Shown piece after piece: positions 1 through 6,466 of a DNA stretch of 40,702 bases. Each line of letters starts with the position of its first letter. Position 1 is the first letter of the stretch. A program made the translations under genes and the position numbers. This DNA is from [Flexibacter] sp. ATCC 35208 (GTDB lineage Bacteria; Bacteroidota; Bacteroidia; Chitinophagales; Chitinophagaceae), in contig NZ_MTKN01000022.1 of the NCBI RefSeq assembly GCF_001975825.1, positions 19,346-60,047 of the forward strand, written 5' to 3'. The notes beneath the pieces were generated by a model. The model had not been told where the DNA came from and did no database searches. It saw only the letters and a list, made by a program, of their open reading frames with translations.

Positions 1-683
1 GCGTCAGCGTAATATCCGGAGGTCCCTGCTGTTTTGGGATAAGCCAGTACGTCGTGCGGATTCACCAGCGACACGATCAGGCAATAAGGTTTGTACTCAC
101 CTGCAGCTCTTTTCACTTTTACCTCCTGAAGGTATTTGATGGCCTCAGCCACATACCTGGCATCATGGTTGGCAAATCCTCCTCCAAAATTTAAAGGATT
201 TACATCTTCTCCTGCATCCGGGGCTATCCATCCCATTGCACCAAATAGAGAAATATCGGCTGATGTAAGGTTATCATAATTCGTGGTTGCGCCATTACCA
301 GCAACGCCCTTACTCATATGCCATTTACCACGGTACTGCACATCATAACCGTCATTCCAGAGTACATTCATGATGTTTGGTAAGGAAGTACTGATGGTTG
401 GTTCCGAAGGAGATAAAGGGCCGCCAATAGTCAGTGTTTGAGAAACCTTATGCTTAGCCGGATAAATTCCTGTAAATAATGTGGTACGGCTGGGAGAACA
501 CATGCAGGTATTACAGAAAGCTCTGTCGAAACTGAAACCGTTCTTTTTTAGAAAGGTCAGCGTTGGAAGATTTGTCTCCTCCCATCCCGGGGGGAAATGC
601 TGTGTAGCACGCTGTTCGTCTGTAATAATGAGGATCATGTCTGGCTGCTTGCCAAGTTGTGCTAACTTTGTTTTGAAGTTCAT
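1..683 (-). CDS. Sulfatase, N-terminal part (cut by window edge)
   Basis: Encodes the first 227 residues of a sulfatase of the alkaline-phosphatase superfamily, which hydrolyses sulfate esters. The ATG at 683-681 is the first possible start because an in-frame TAA lies two codons upstream. The N-terminus contains the metal-binding stretch MILIITDEQR (Asp22). The activation motif C-S-P-S-R starts at Cys62, the residue that becomes formylglycine. A second family signature, GKWHMSK, lies near residue 115. No signal peptide is visible, which is unusual because many Bacteroidota sulfatases are exported; the protein may be cytoplasmic. The C-terminal half lies outside the window, so the substrate class cannot be judged. 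The family assignment is firm. Confidence 0.9.
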   Translation of the reverse strand, partial: MNFKTKLAQLGKQPDMILIITDEQRATQHFPPGWEETNLPTLTFLKKNGFSFDRAFCNTCMCSPSRTTLFTGIYPAKHKVSQTLTIGGPLSPSEPTISTSLPNIMNVLWNDGYDVQYRGKWHMSKGVAGNGATTNYDNLTSADISLFGAMGWIAPDAGEDVNPLNFGGGFANHDARYVAEAIKYLQEVKVKRAAGEYKPYCLIVSLVNPHDVLAYPKTAGTSGYYAD

Positions 684-918
684 GGTTTAGAGTGTTTTTT
701 TGAAAGGGATCGGGGCAAGTTCGGGGTAGATTTAAAAGTTAAATGTATTGTTAAGATTGTGTCAATGTCAAGACCAACATATATCTCAATATATGATAGT
801 ATTCAGTCAGGGTTATAATACTTTAATTTTTCCAGAATAGCTTTCAATTCCGGCATGAATCAATTAAACATCTTGTTACAGTCATCACATATCTTTAACT
901 AATCAAAGTCGCTTTTGT

Positions 919-1070
919 TCAAAAAATATTCCATTGTTTCTTAATAGGGCACAAATCACTTAGTTCTACCTCAAGGGCCTCGGCGATCTGAACAAGCCTG
1001 GTGAACCCCGCTCTATTTGCGACATATTAGAGTCAGAAACACCACACTTGACTTCCAAACAAATAAAATT
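919..1070 (-). pseudogene. Remnant of an XRE-family HTH regulator
   Basis: The minus strand of this otherwise gene-free gap (684-1158) carries a decayed Cro/C1-type helix-turn-helix. One frame reads CGVSDSNMSQIER. After a one-base frame change near 1008 the next frame reads FTRLVQIAEALEVELSDLC and stops at TGA 921-919. Both pieces fit consecutive helices of an XRE domain, but the segment joining them is shorter than usual and no start codon leads into it. I infer a dead regulator fragment. Nothing else recognisable was seen between 684 and 1158. Confidence 0.5.
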
Positions 1071-1158
1071 GTACCTTCCCTCCCATCAGACAGGCCCCAG
1101 TTCATAAGTAGCCATACCTTACTGTAAGCAATTCATTAACCATTTAAGTCCCACAATT

Positions 1159-2296
1159 ATGAAGCTAATACTACTCATGCTAGTAGTTGTCACCCACTCT
1201 GTATCCGCGGCTGACTATTACGTAGCCATCACTAACCATGCGAACACCAATGAAAGTCTTCCCGGAGGTAGTTACACCATCACCGTTACCGGCACTGCCA
1301 GCGGCACAGATACCCTTACGGTCAACTTTACAATCAGCGGAACCGCTGTACCGGGTGTTCATTACCAGGCTTTCCCACAGCAAATCAAGATCCCCGTCAC
1401 TGATGGTAACGGCAGCTTTACCTTCCCGGTCATTCCTGTACAAAATAGAATTGTTGAAGATTATGCCGAAGTTCTACTCTCTATTCAAAGTGCAACTGCT
1501 ACTTCCTCAGCAAGCGTGGATGTCGATGCCACTCCTACTACCCTCAGGATTTACGATGATGACTGGATAAATACAATAATTTCTTTTACCGGTTCAACAA
1601 ATGGAACAGAAGGCGGCCCCAATGCGACCATTACTGCCAGCTTGTCCAGCGATTATATAGCAGGTCAGGTCATATGGATCAATGCTAATTTTGGTGCCGG
1701 TACAACAGCTGGTTTTACTGATATTGACGGGCCAACATTAAGGATTGATTCAGGTCAACATAATGTTATTGCCGATATCAACGTACTTGACGATAAAGTG
1801 AAGGAAGACACTGAATTGATATACTTTGAAATCACCAATATTACCGGCGGTGATTCCTGCAGGACTGCATAGTGCTACCCTTCCAATCAACATTATAGAT
1901 GATCGCAAGGTGGAGTCAACAGAATATTTAAACCTCCAGATTGACGGAGGATATGGAGATAGTACAATTTATCCTGTTAATTCGGATAGTGTGGCAGTGA
2001 TTACAATTGAAGATAATGATTCCAGTTACACCCGGCTTTGCATTCCTAATGTGTTTACACCAAATGGCGATGGCAGGAATGATTTGTTCGTGATCCGGGG
2101 ATTAGAGAATTATCCCGGTTCAAGACTTTCTGTCTATAATTTGCTGCGTGGTGGCGCGCTTGTTTACAGGTCGGAGAATTATGATAATAGCTGGGATGGA
2201 CGTGGTGCCAGTCCGGGATTATATAGTTATATCCTGGAGGTGAATGAGAGCGGACGAAGAAAGATCTATAGGGGAAAACTAGTTATTATTAAATAA
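1159..2296 (+). pseudogene. Calx-beta repeat protein with T9SS type B sorting domain, split by a one-base frameshift
   Basis: Two overlapping frames (1159-1872 and 1826-2296) are halves of one exported protein. The first has a signal peptide (MKLILLMLVVVTHSVSAA) and Calx-beta-like repeats ending in acidic stretches such as RIYDDD. It stops at TAG 1870-1872. The next frame continues the same repeat pattern (GLHSATLPINIIDD, VITIEDND). It ends in a gliding-motility-type C-terminal domain (IPNVFTPNGDGRNDLF, then YDNSWDGRG), the type B sorting signal for the type IX secretion system. Removing one C at 1856-1857 would join the frames as GDSAGLHSATLP. A real mutation or a sequencing error is possible. 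If intact, the product would be a secreted or surface-attached adhesin-like protein. A strong terminator follows. Confidence 0.8.
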
Positions 2297-2329
2297 AAGA
2301 AGGGTCGGCAGAATGCTGACCCTTCTTTT
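2295..2329. terminator. Intrinsic terminator after the Calx-beta gene
   Basis: A 16-bp stem with one G-T wobble and a GAA loop, starting AAAAGAAGGGTC and ending in TTCTTTT. It begins at the stop codon of the upstream gene. The A-rich and T-rich flanks would let it work in both directions. Confidence 0.85.
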
Positions 2330-2406
2330 AAGAATGAGATCCTGATGCTATTCCAGTTCATTTAAAGTTGAAAAATGGCCACCTCATCTGATGGGTTACG
2401 TGGAGC

Positions 2407-2443
2407 CTCCATGCTTTATAAAAGACACTTATAAAGCATGGAG
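2407..2443. repeat. Perfect 15-bp inverted repeat (hairpin)
   Basis: CTCCATGCTTTATAA at 2407-2421 pairs perfectly with 2429-2443 around a 7-base loop. An outer pair, ATGGGTT (2391-2397) with AACCCAT (2447-2453), extends the structure. It lies in the gene-free stretch 2330-2606 and has no terminator-like T tract. It could be a small RNA, a mobile-element end or a cruciform-forming site. Confidence 0.7.
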
Positions 2444-2524
2444 AAAAACCCATAATGCGTCTTTTGACTTTTCTACGTAAGCAATGGGGGAGCTCCTCAT
2501 GAAATTGCAACCAGATATTTTAAG

Positions 2525-2554
2525 CCTGGATGCCTTGTAGTCAAGGCATCCAGG
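2525..2554. repeat. Perfect 13-bp inverted repeat (hairpin)
   Basis: CCTGGATGCCTTG at 2525-2537, loop TAGT, then the perfect complement at 2542-2554. The following ATATTTTA is only weakly T-rich, so a terminator is possible but not clear. It is the second strong hairpin in 150 bases without a gene between them. Confidence 0.65.
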
Positions 2555-2606
2555 GATATTTTACCCCCGATTTACCCGGACAATCATGAAAAAAAAGTAA
2601 AATTAC

Positions 2607-2649
2607 TTGGATATTGTTGTCGTGCATACTATATTTGCGACAACAATAT
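2607..2649 (+). promoter_or_regulatory. Promoter and probable MarR operator of the VOC-marR operon
   Basis: A Bacteroidota-type promoter is readable: -33 TTG at 2607-2609, a 20-base spacer, and the -7 element TATATTTG at 2630-2637. A perfect 12-bp inverted repeat (ATATTGTTGTCG at 2611-2622, CGACAACAATAT at 2638-2649) brackets the -7 element, with its arms in the spacer and just downstream. A repressor bound there would block polymerase. The MarR protein encoded two genes downstream is the obvious candidate; that assignment is inference. Confidence 0.75.
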
Positions 2650-2662
2650 AAATTATTAGAAA

Positions 2663-3022
2663 ATGATACAATTAACATTTGCCTCACTACAAGTGAAAAA
2701 TCTGGAAGCATCAAAAGAATTCTACACCCAAAAATTAGGATTTGAAATTGACAATTCTAATCCGCAAGCCTGCATATTTAAATATAATCAAGGACAAGCA
2801 AGTTTTGCCATTCGCACACCGCTTGAGCCAATAGAGGAAAAAGAATTGGGTATTGGTGTAGCACTTTGGTTTGCTGTTAACGAAAATGTAGATGAACTGA
2901 AAGAGAAACTCATTACAAATGGAATAACTACAACAGGACCAATTATTGAAACACCTTTTGGCAGGGCATTCCACGTAAAAGACCTTGACGGCTATAAACT
3001 TACTTTTTTAAATACAATATAA
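2663..3022 (+). CDS. VOC (glyoxalase/bleomycin-resistance) family protein
   Basis: A 119-residue single-domain protein of the vicinal oxygen chelate fold. The N-terminal half begins IQLTFASLQVKNLEASKEFY followed by KLGFEI, the classic opening of a VOC module. The C-terminal half holds FGRAFHVKDLDGYKLTF, where a metal- or substrate-binding acidic residue normally sits. Family members include glyoxalase I, dioxygenases and drug-binding resistance proteins, and the substrate cannot be predicted. It is first in a two-gene operon with a MarR regulator 35 bases downstream. That arrangement suggests an inducible detoxification or resistance function. The DNA is more AT-rich than its surroundings, consistent with acquisition by transfer. 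Confidence 0.85.
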   Translation: MIQLTFASLQVKNLEASKEFYTQKLGFEIDNSNPQACIFKYNQGQASFAIRTPLEPIEEKELGIGVALWFAVNENVDELKEKLITNGITTTGPIIETPFGRAFHVKDLDGYKLTFLNTI

Positions 3023-3057
3023 ATTTAGCGTTTCATCACAAATGCTTCAATAAGAGT

Positions 3058-3519
3058 ATGCAAAAAAAAATAGAATTTAAGTTCAAAAACCCAGGTGAAA
3101 GTCCGGGTTATTTACTTGGACAAGTAACCTTGCTGTGGCAACGTAAACACAAAAAAGTTTTAGACCCGTTGAATTTGACCCAAACACAGTTTGTTCTCTT
3201 GACCGCACTGGGCTGGCTTTCAAGAGAAAATGATACGGTAACACAAGTGGATATTGCCAATCAGGGAAACGCAGACAGAATGATGGTTTCCAAAGTTCTG
3301 CGGACATTGGAAGAAAAGAAATTTATCAGCAGACAGGAACATCCGACTGACACGAGAGCCAAAGTAATCAAATTGACAAATGAAGGTGCAAAAGTTCTGC
3401 AAAAAGCCTTGACAGCAATTGAAAATGCTGATATAGAGTTCTTTTCGGTTATAGACAACAACTTGTCGTCATTCAATTCGAATATGATAAATTTAATAGA
3501 ACAAAACAAAGAAGAATAA
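3058..3519 (+). CDS. MarR family transcriptional regulator
   Basis: A 153-residue winged-helix regulator. The dimerisation helix comes first (SPGYLLGQVTLLWQRKHKKV). It is followed by the helix-turn-helix (LTQTQFVLLTALGWL, TQVDIANQGNADRMMVSKVLRTLEEKKFI) and the wing (HPTDTRAKVIKLTNEG), which is the canonical MarR order. MarR proteins bind palindromic operators as dimers and release on binding small phenolic or similar ligands or on oxidation. It is cotranscribed behind the VOC gene, and the inverted repeat around that promoter is its likely target. This would give an autoregulated operon whose inducer may be handled by the VOC protein. Confidence 0.88.
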   Translation: MQKKIEFKFKNPGESPGYLLGQVTLLWQRKHKKVLDPLNLTQTQFVLLTALGWLSRENDTVTQVDIANQGNADRMMVSKVLRTLEEKKFISRQEHPTDTRAKVIKLTNEGAKVLQKALTAIENADIEFFSVIDNNLSSFNSNMINLIEQNKEE

Positions 3520-3543
3520 AAACACTGCCTTTAGCAACGGCTT

Positions 3544-3604
3544 TGCAAAATGCGGGGAAAAACCTCTCTATAAGAAAGTCTTCGCTTAGCCCTTTCATTT
3601 TGCA
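3544..3604. repeat. Spaced 9-bp inverted repeat after the marR gene
   Basis: TGCAAAATG at 3544-3552 is complemented by CATTTTGCA at 3596-3604 with 43 bases between. The left arm is embedded in AGCAACGGCTTTGCAAAATG followed by CGGGG. It resembles repeats I recall downstream of transferred genes in other Bacteroidota, but I could not check this. It could be a recombination end of the VOC-marR insert or simply a transcript-end structure. Confidence 0.45.
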
Positions 3605-3728
3605 TCTCCAGGTAATAATATTATCTGAAAATATCCCCCCTCCTCTTTTGTGATGTATTTCAGTTCTTTCCTTAGAAATTATCGTTTGGAATGAATCCCC
3701 CCGCCGAAAGATGAAAACTTTGAACTTT

Positions 3729-4580
3729 TCAGGAAAGATGCTGTTTCCTGAAAACGTGCGGCGTCATCCCGAATTCTTTTTTAAAAAGCCGTATGAATGA
3801 GCTTTGGTTCCCAAAGCCACAAGAACTGCAAATCCCACTGACAGTCTGATTTGTCTTTTTGAGCAACCGGCAAGCCTTCTTCATTCTAAGACGTGTAAGG
3901 TACTGGTTCGGCGAAACTTCGTAAGTCGCTTTGAATAACCGGAGAAAGTGAAAAGTGGAAATATGAGCGGCACCGGATAATTTTGCGAGGGTAATCTCTT
4001 CATCTATATTTTCATGCATATACTTTATTGCCAATTTGAGTTTTTGGTGCAAATCAGCCTTTGTTGATTCGGCAAATGCCTTAACGCGGTTGACCGTTTT
4101 ATATTGTTCCAAATCAAACCAGGGCCTTTGAGGACGATTAGCCGGATAGCCATTTTTTTGTCTGAACGCTTTACGTTCACTCGTGAAGTCCCACCAATTC
4201 AAAGCACTGTCAGGGTGATCCGAATAATAAACAACTAAACGAAATTGATCTTCCACACAAGGGTCGATCCACACACCTGTCTGCAGTTCCAGTCTGTCAA
4301 ACAGTTTTGCCGGATCTTTGCCCCTGATCTCTTTCAGGGAATAAAAGCCGAGTTGCATAAGATTCTCAGCAAACTGTTTCCCGATTGAAGGAATAGTTTG
4401 AAACTCGGATATGGCCCTGAGCTCCATCGCACGTATTTCGGAGACATTCAAAACAGCTTTTAATTCACGGATCGAACGATGATGAATTTCTTTTAACTTT
4501 ATCCCATTGGCTCTCAGTATTCGCTTTTCGGAGTCCAGAATGTCTGATCTGTTCAGGAAAGGGTCATTCATATTCTGCAA
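3729..4580 (-). CDS. AraC family regulator with N-terminal Cdd1-like helix-hairpin-helix domain
   Basis: A 283-residue protein with two parts. Residues about 30-150 resemble the Cdd1 ('pathogenicity locus') helix-hairpin-helix family: IPSIGKQFAENLMQLGFYSL is a hairpin motif, followed by the acidic/aromatic stretch DHPDSALNWWDFTSERKAFR. Residues about 185-283 are an AraC/XylS DNA-binding domain with two helix-turn-helices (ITLAKLSGAAHISTFHFLRL, then VSGICSSCGFGNQSSFIRLF). Cdd1 proteins are usually small and stand alone, so this domain pairing is unusual. The start codon lies inside the end of the upstream secreted VOC gene (17-base overlap, 4564-4580). The two are probably cotranscribed and translationally coupled. 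No sugar-binding cupin domain is visible, so the effector is unknown. Confidence 0.8.
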   Translation of the reverse strand: MQNMNDPFLNRSDILDSEKRILRANGIKLKEIHHRSIRELKAVLNVSEIRAMELRAISEFQTIPSIGKQFAENLMQLGFYSLKEIRGKDPAKLFDRLELQTGVWIDPCVEDQFRLVVYYSDHPDSALNWWDFTSERKAFRQKNGYPANRPQRPWFDLEQYKTVNRVKAFAESTKADLHQKLKLAIKYMHENIDEEITLAKLSGAAHISTFHFLRLFKATYEVSPNQYLTRLRMKKACRLLKKTNQTVSGICSSCGFGNQSSFIRLFKKEFGMTPHVFRKQHLS

Positions 4581-5028
4581 ATGTTAATAGATAATTATTA
4601 TTGTCTACTATCGAAAACTCTGTGGCACCATAAAAAGTTTTTTCAAGGCCATGCAAAATAGTCACTTTGTCTTTTATTTTCACAAACAGCGCACTTATAT
4701 TTTCCACCTTGATGTACAGTAGTAGCGAACCGCCATCATTCCGGCTGATCAGAGGCAACGTATTTCCAATGCTTTCAAATGTCTGAAACATAAATGTAAC
4801 ACCTCCGCAACGCATCAATACAAAAACAGGATCGCCCTTATCAGGCACCATGGTAAGGACCTCGAAACCCAGCTGCTTGTAAAAATCGACGGTCTGTTTG
4901 ATATTCCTCACATAAATATTGGGCGAGACCTTTTCCATGGTGATGGCCTTACTGGTCAACGGTGTCTGAGCCTCAGTGGATAAATAGCCGGCCAATAAGC
5001 CTGTTAAGATCAATACAAATTTCTTCAT
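4564..5028 (-). CDS. Exported VOC family protein
   Basis: A 154-residue protein with a signal peptide (MKKFVLILTGLLAGYLSTEA, cleavage likely after AEAQ-like residues around 20). A single vicinal oxygen chelate domain follows, with VSPNIYVRNIKQTVDFYKQL and GFEVLTMVP at its start and FSIVDNNNYLLTFAEYE at its end. VOC proteins are usually cytoplasmic, so the leader is noteworthy. The product may be periplasmic, or the leader may have been added to a cytoplasmic ancestor. The ligand cannot be predicted. It is the first gene of a minus-strand pair with the Cdd1-AraC regulator, whose start codon it overlaps, which suggests the two work on the same signal. Confidence 0.75.
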   Translation of the reverse strand: MKKFVLILTGLLAGYLSTEAQTPLTSKAITMEKVSPNIYVRNIKQTVDFYKQLGFEVLTMVPDKGDPVFVLMRCGGVTFMFQTFESIGNTLPLISRNDGGSLLLYIKVENISALFVKIKDKVTILHGLEKTFYGATEFSIVDNNNYLLTFAEYE

Positions 5029-5316
5029 TTTTTTCTCTCAAAAATAGAAGACAACAGCGAAAGATAATGTGCAGAAATTGCTATTCCTAATTTCTGAAGG
5101 TATCTTCTCCAGCATCAACGTGGCGGACAACATAGCGATGGGGTACAGCCATTTCTGTACGGAAGGTTCAATTTCTAACTATCCACCCGATAAGAATAAC
5201 TTTAAAGGTAACATTTATGTGCTGAATCCCCCTCCCCTGTTGCAGCACAAATTACATTTTGGACACCCAAATTCAAACTTATCACACATCCCTCATGTAA
5301 ATTAAAATCATTAAAA
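5029..5316. other. Gene-free stretch upstream of the exported VOC gene
   Basis: No gene can be supported here. A 78-codon frame with a GTG start (5069-5305, +) has no recognisable motif and unremarkable composition, and is probably chance. The part next to 5029 must hold the promoter of the minus-strand VOC-araC pair, but no clear -7/-33 pair was identified. Confidence 0.4.
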
Positions 5317-5352
5317 AAGGTCCCTTCCGGATACCACCCCGCAAGGGACCTT
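5317..5352. terminator. Hairpin terminator of the small minus-strand replication-like gene
   Basis: AAGGTCCCTT (5317-5326) and AAGGGACCTT (5343-5352) form a perfect 10-bp stem. On the minus strand the stem runs into a T-rich tail (complement of the A run 5313-5318), 34 bases after the stop of the 5387-5740 gene. Confidence 0.75.
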
Positions 5353-5386
5353 ATACTTTGACATTTCTAATACAACTTCATCACTC

Positions 5387-5740
5387 TCATCTCACTACTA
5401 CAAGCTTTGTACGGGGTAAGGATACAACCTGCCTGTCAGTAGGAAAGTGTAGGAATTTCATCTCTACAATAGCACCGTTAATCACTTTTCGATATCCACT
5501 AATGTAGCCCCATTTAAGCAGCTCCTTCATAGAACGGTAATACGTTGTCCTGGATCCAAGATTAGATTCATCCATCATTTCATATGATTTGATGAGGATA
5601 ACGGGGTTATTTTCCTGTTTTTGCCATTTCAATAGCAGGCTGATATACAGCGTTACATGATGAGATTTAATGTTCTTGTCTGCCATTTGCAATTGCCAAA
5701 AGGCAGGTAGTTGTATATCTAAATTAAAGTGAGTATTCAT
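5387..5740 (-). CDS. Replication-initiator-like winged-helix protein (short paralogue)
   Basis: A 117-residue protein that aligns along most of its length with the N-terminal domain of the 260-residue protein encoded at 8184-8966. Shared features, in order, are an aromatic start (FWQL / FYSH), HHVTLYISLLLKWQ versus NDISLYLALFQIW, LGSRTTYYRSMKELLKWGYI versus IGSRNTYTNCLKWLHTCGYI, and a hydrophobic C-terminal strand. This is the winged-helix shape of the N-terminal domain of replication or DnaD-like proteins found on Bacteroidota mobile elements. It lacks the linker and C-terminal DnaD-like part, so it may be a regulator competing for the same DNA sites or a truncated copy. It faces away from the main island genes, with nested inverted repeats just upstream. 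Confidence 0.6.
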   Translation of the reverse strand: MNTHFNLDIQLPAFWQLQMADKNIKSHHVTLYISLLLKWQKQENNPVILIKSYEMMDESNLGSRTTYYRSMKELLKWGYISGYRKVINGAIVEMKFLHFPTDRQVVSLPRTKLVVVR

Positions 5741-5750
5741 GGAGGATACA

Positions 5751-5855
5751 ATACATCGTTAATAAAGGGATTACTAACAATACGAAACGATTGCATCCTC
5801 GGGTCTTCGGTACACGCGCCCACGGCTGCATATGCAATCGGTCGTCACGATGTAT
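5751..5855. repeat. Nested inverted repeats upstream of the short Rep-like gene
   Basis: The outer arms are ATACATCGT (5751-5759) and ACGATGTAT (5847-5855). The inner arms are CGATTGCAT (5788-5796) and ATGCAATCG (5832-5840). Both pairs are perfect 9-mers and concentric. The site begins 11 bases upstream of the start of the 5387-5740 gene. It could be an operator, an origin (double-strand origin or oriT-like) or a structured leader RNA. The rest of 5856-6250 shows nothing I can name; an 83-codon minus-strand frame (5774-6025) lacks support. Confidence 0.55.
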
Positions 5856-6250
5856 CGAATGACTAATGGGTTAAACATAGGCTTTTTTCGAAAGGTGAAA
5901 CAATAATTGAAATAACATAAAACCACTGCAACGGGAGGTTCAGTGAAAAAATATGTGCCTCTACGTAACAGGATCACAAGTACTACTTTCCAGTCAGCAT
6001 ACCCCCCATAAAACAGCTCACTCAAAACATAAAATACTGATTATTAAAACCTCGTTTAGTCATCACTAAGTATCAATACTCAATCCATTCACCCGTTTGC
6101 CCATGATTCACTATAACGACTCTCCATTGAAAAAAAATTCCATCCCATTATATTTTCTATTGAACCATCCCAAATATCACTATTCAACATCCGTTGCGAC
6201 GCTCCCTTCAACCTAAAATTCTCTCTTCACCTTCCCATAAAAGATTTTAC

Positions 6251-6370
6251 CGATCGTCCCACTTCTGGTACCATCGATCATCCCGCTTCCGATACCATCG
6301 ATCGTCCCACTTCCGGTACCATCGATCATCCCACTTCCGATACCATCGATCGTCCCACTTCCGGCACGCC
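6251..6370. repeat. Five 24-bp tandem repeats, iteron-like
   Basis: Units start at 6251, 6275, 6299, 6323 and 6347, exactly 24 bases apart. The consensus is CGATCGTCCCACTTCC plus GGTACCAT. Odd units carry CGATCG and GGTACC (unit 1 has a C-to-T change, unit 5 decays at its end). Even units carry CGATCA and GATACC, so the true period is 48 bases. There are no spacers, so it is not a CRISPR array. It lies in the gene-free stretch 5741-6466, upstream of the rep/ATPase genes, where an iteron origin would be expected. The 8-residue repeats it would encode (YHRSSHFR) are probably incidental. Confidence 0.85.
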
Positions 6371-6466
6371 TGTTTTTTTCATTCGCCCCTCTCTAAATTG
6401 CCAACCATATCGAACTAAACAACACACATAAACGCATCACACACCTATATCAAACCGTACCAATAT

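Noticed and set aside
1840..1872. Programmed ribosomal frameshifting in the Calx-beta gene
   Set aside because: No slippery heptamer or downstream structure is visible at the junction; a simple one-base insertion explains it.
5069..5305. A 78-codon plus-strand frame with a GTG start
   Set aside because: No motif, no upstream ribosome-binding site I can see, and proline/asparagine-rich sequence without domain character.
5774..6025. An 83-codon minus-strand frame before the short Rep-like gene
   Set aside because: No recognisable sequence features; it spans the nested inverted repeats and looks like chance.
6251..6370. CRISPR array
   Set aside because: The units are contiguous with no unique spacers, and no cas genes are visible.
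6194..6418. A 74-codon frame encoding repeats of YHRSSHFR
   Set aside because: The repetition is explained by the 24-bp DNA repeat. There is no conserved domain or clear ribosome-binding site.
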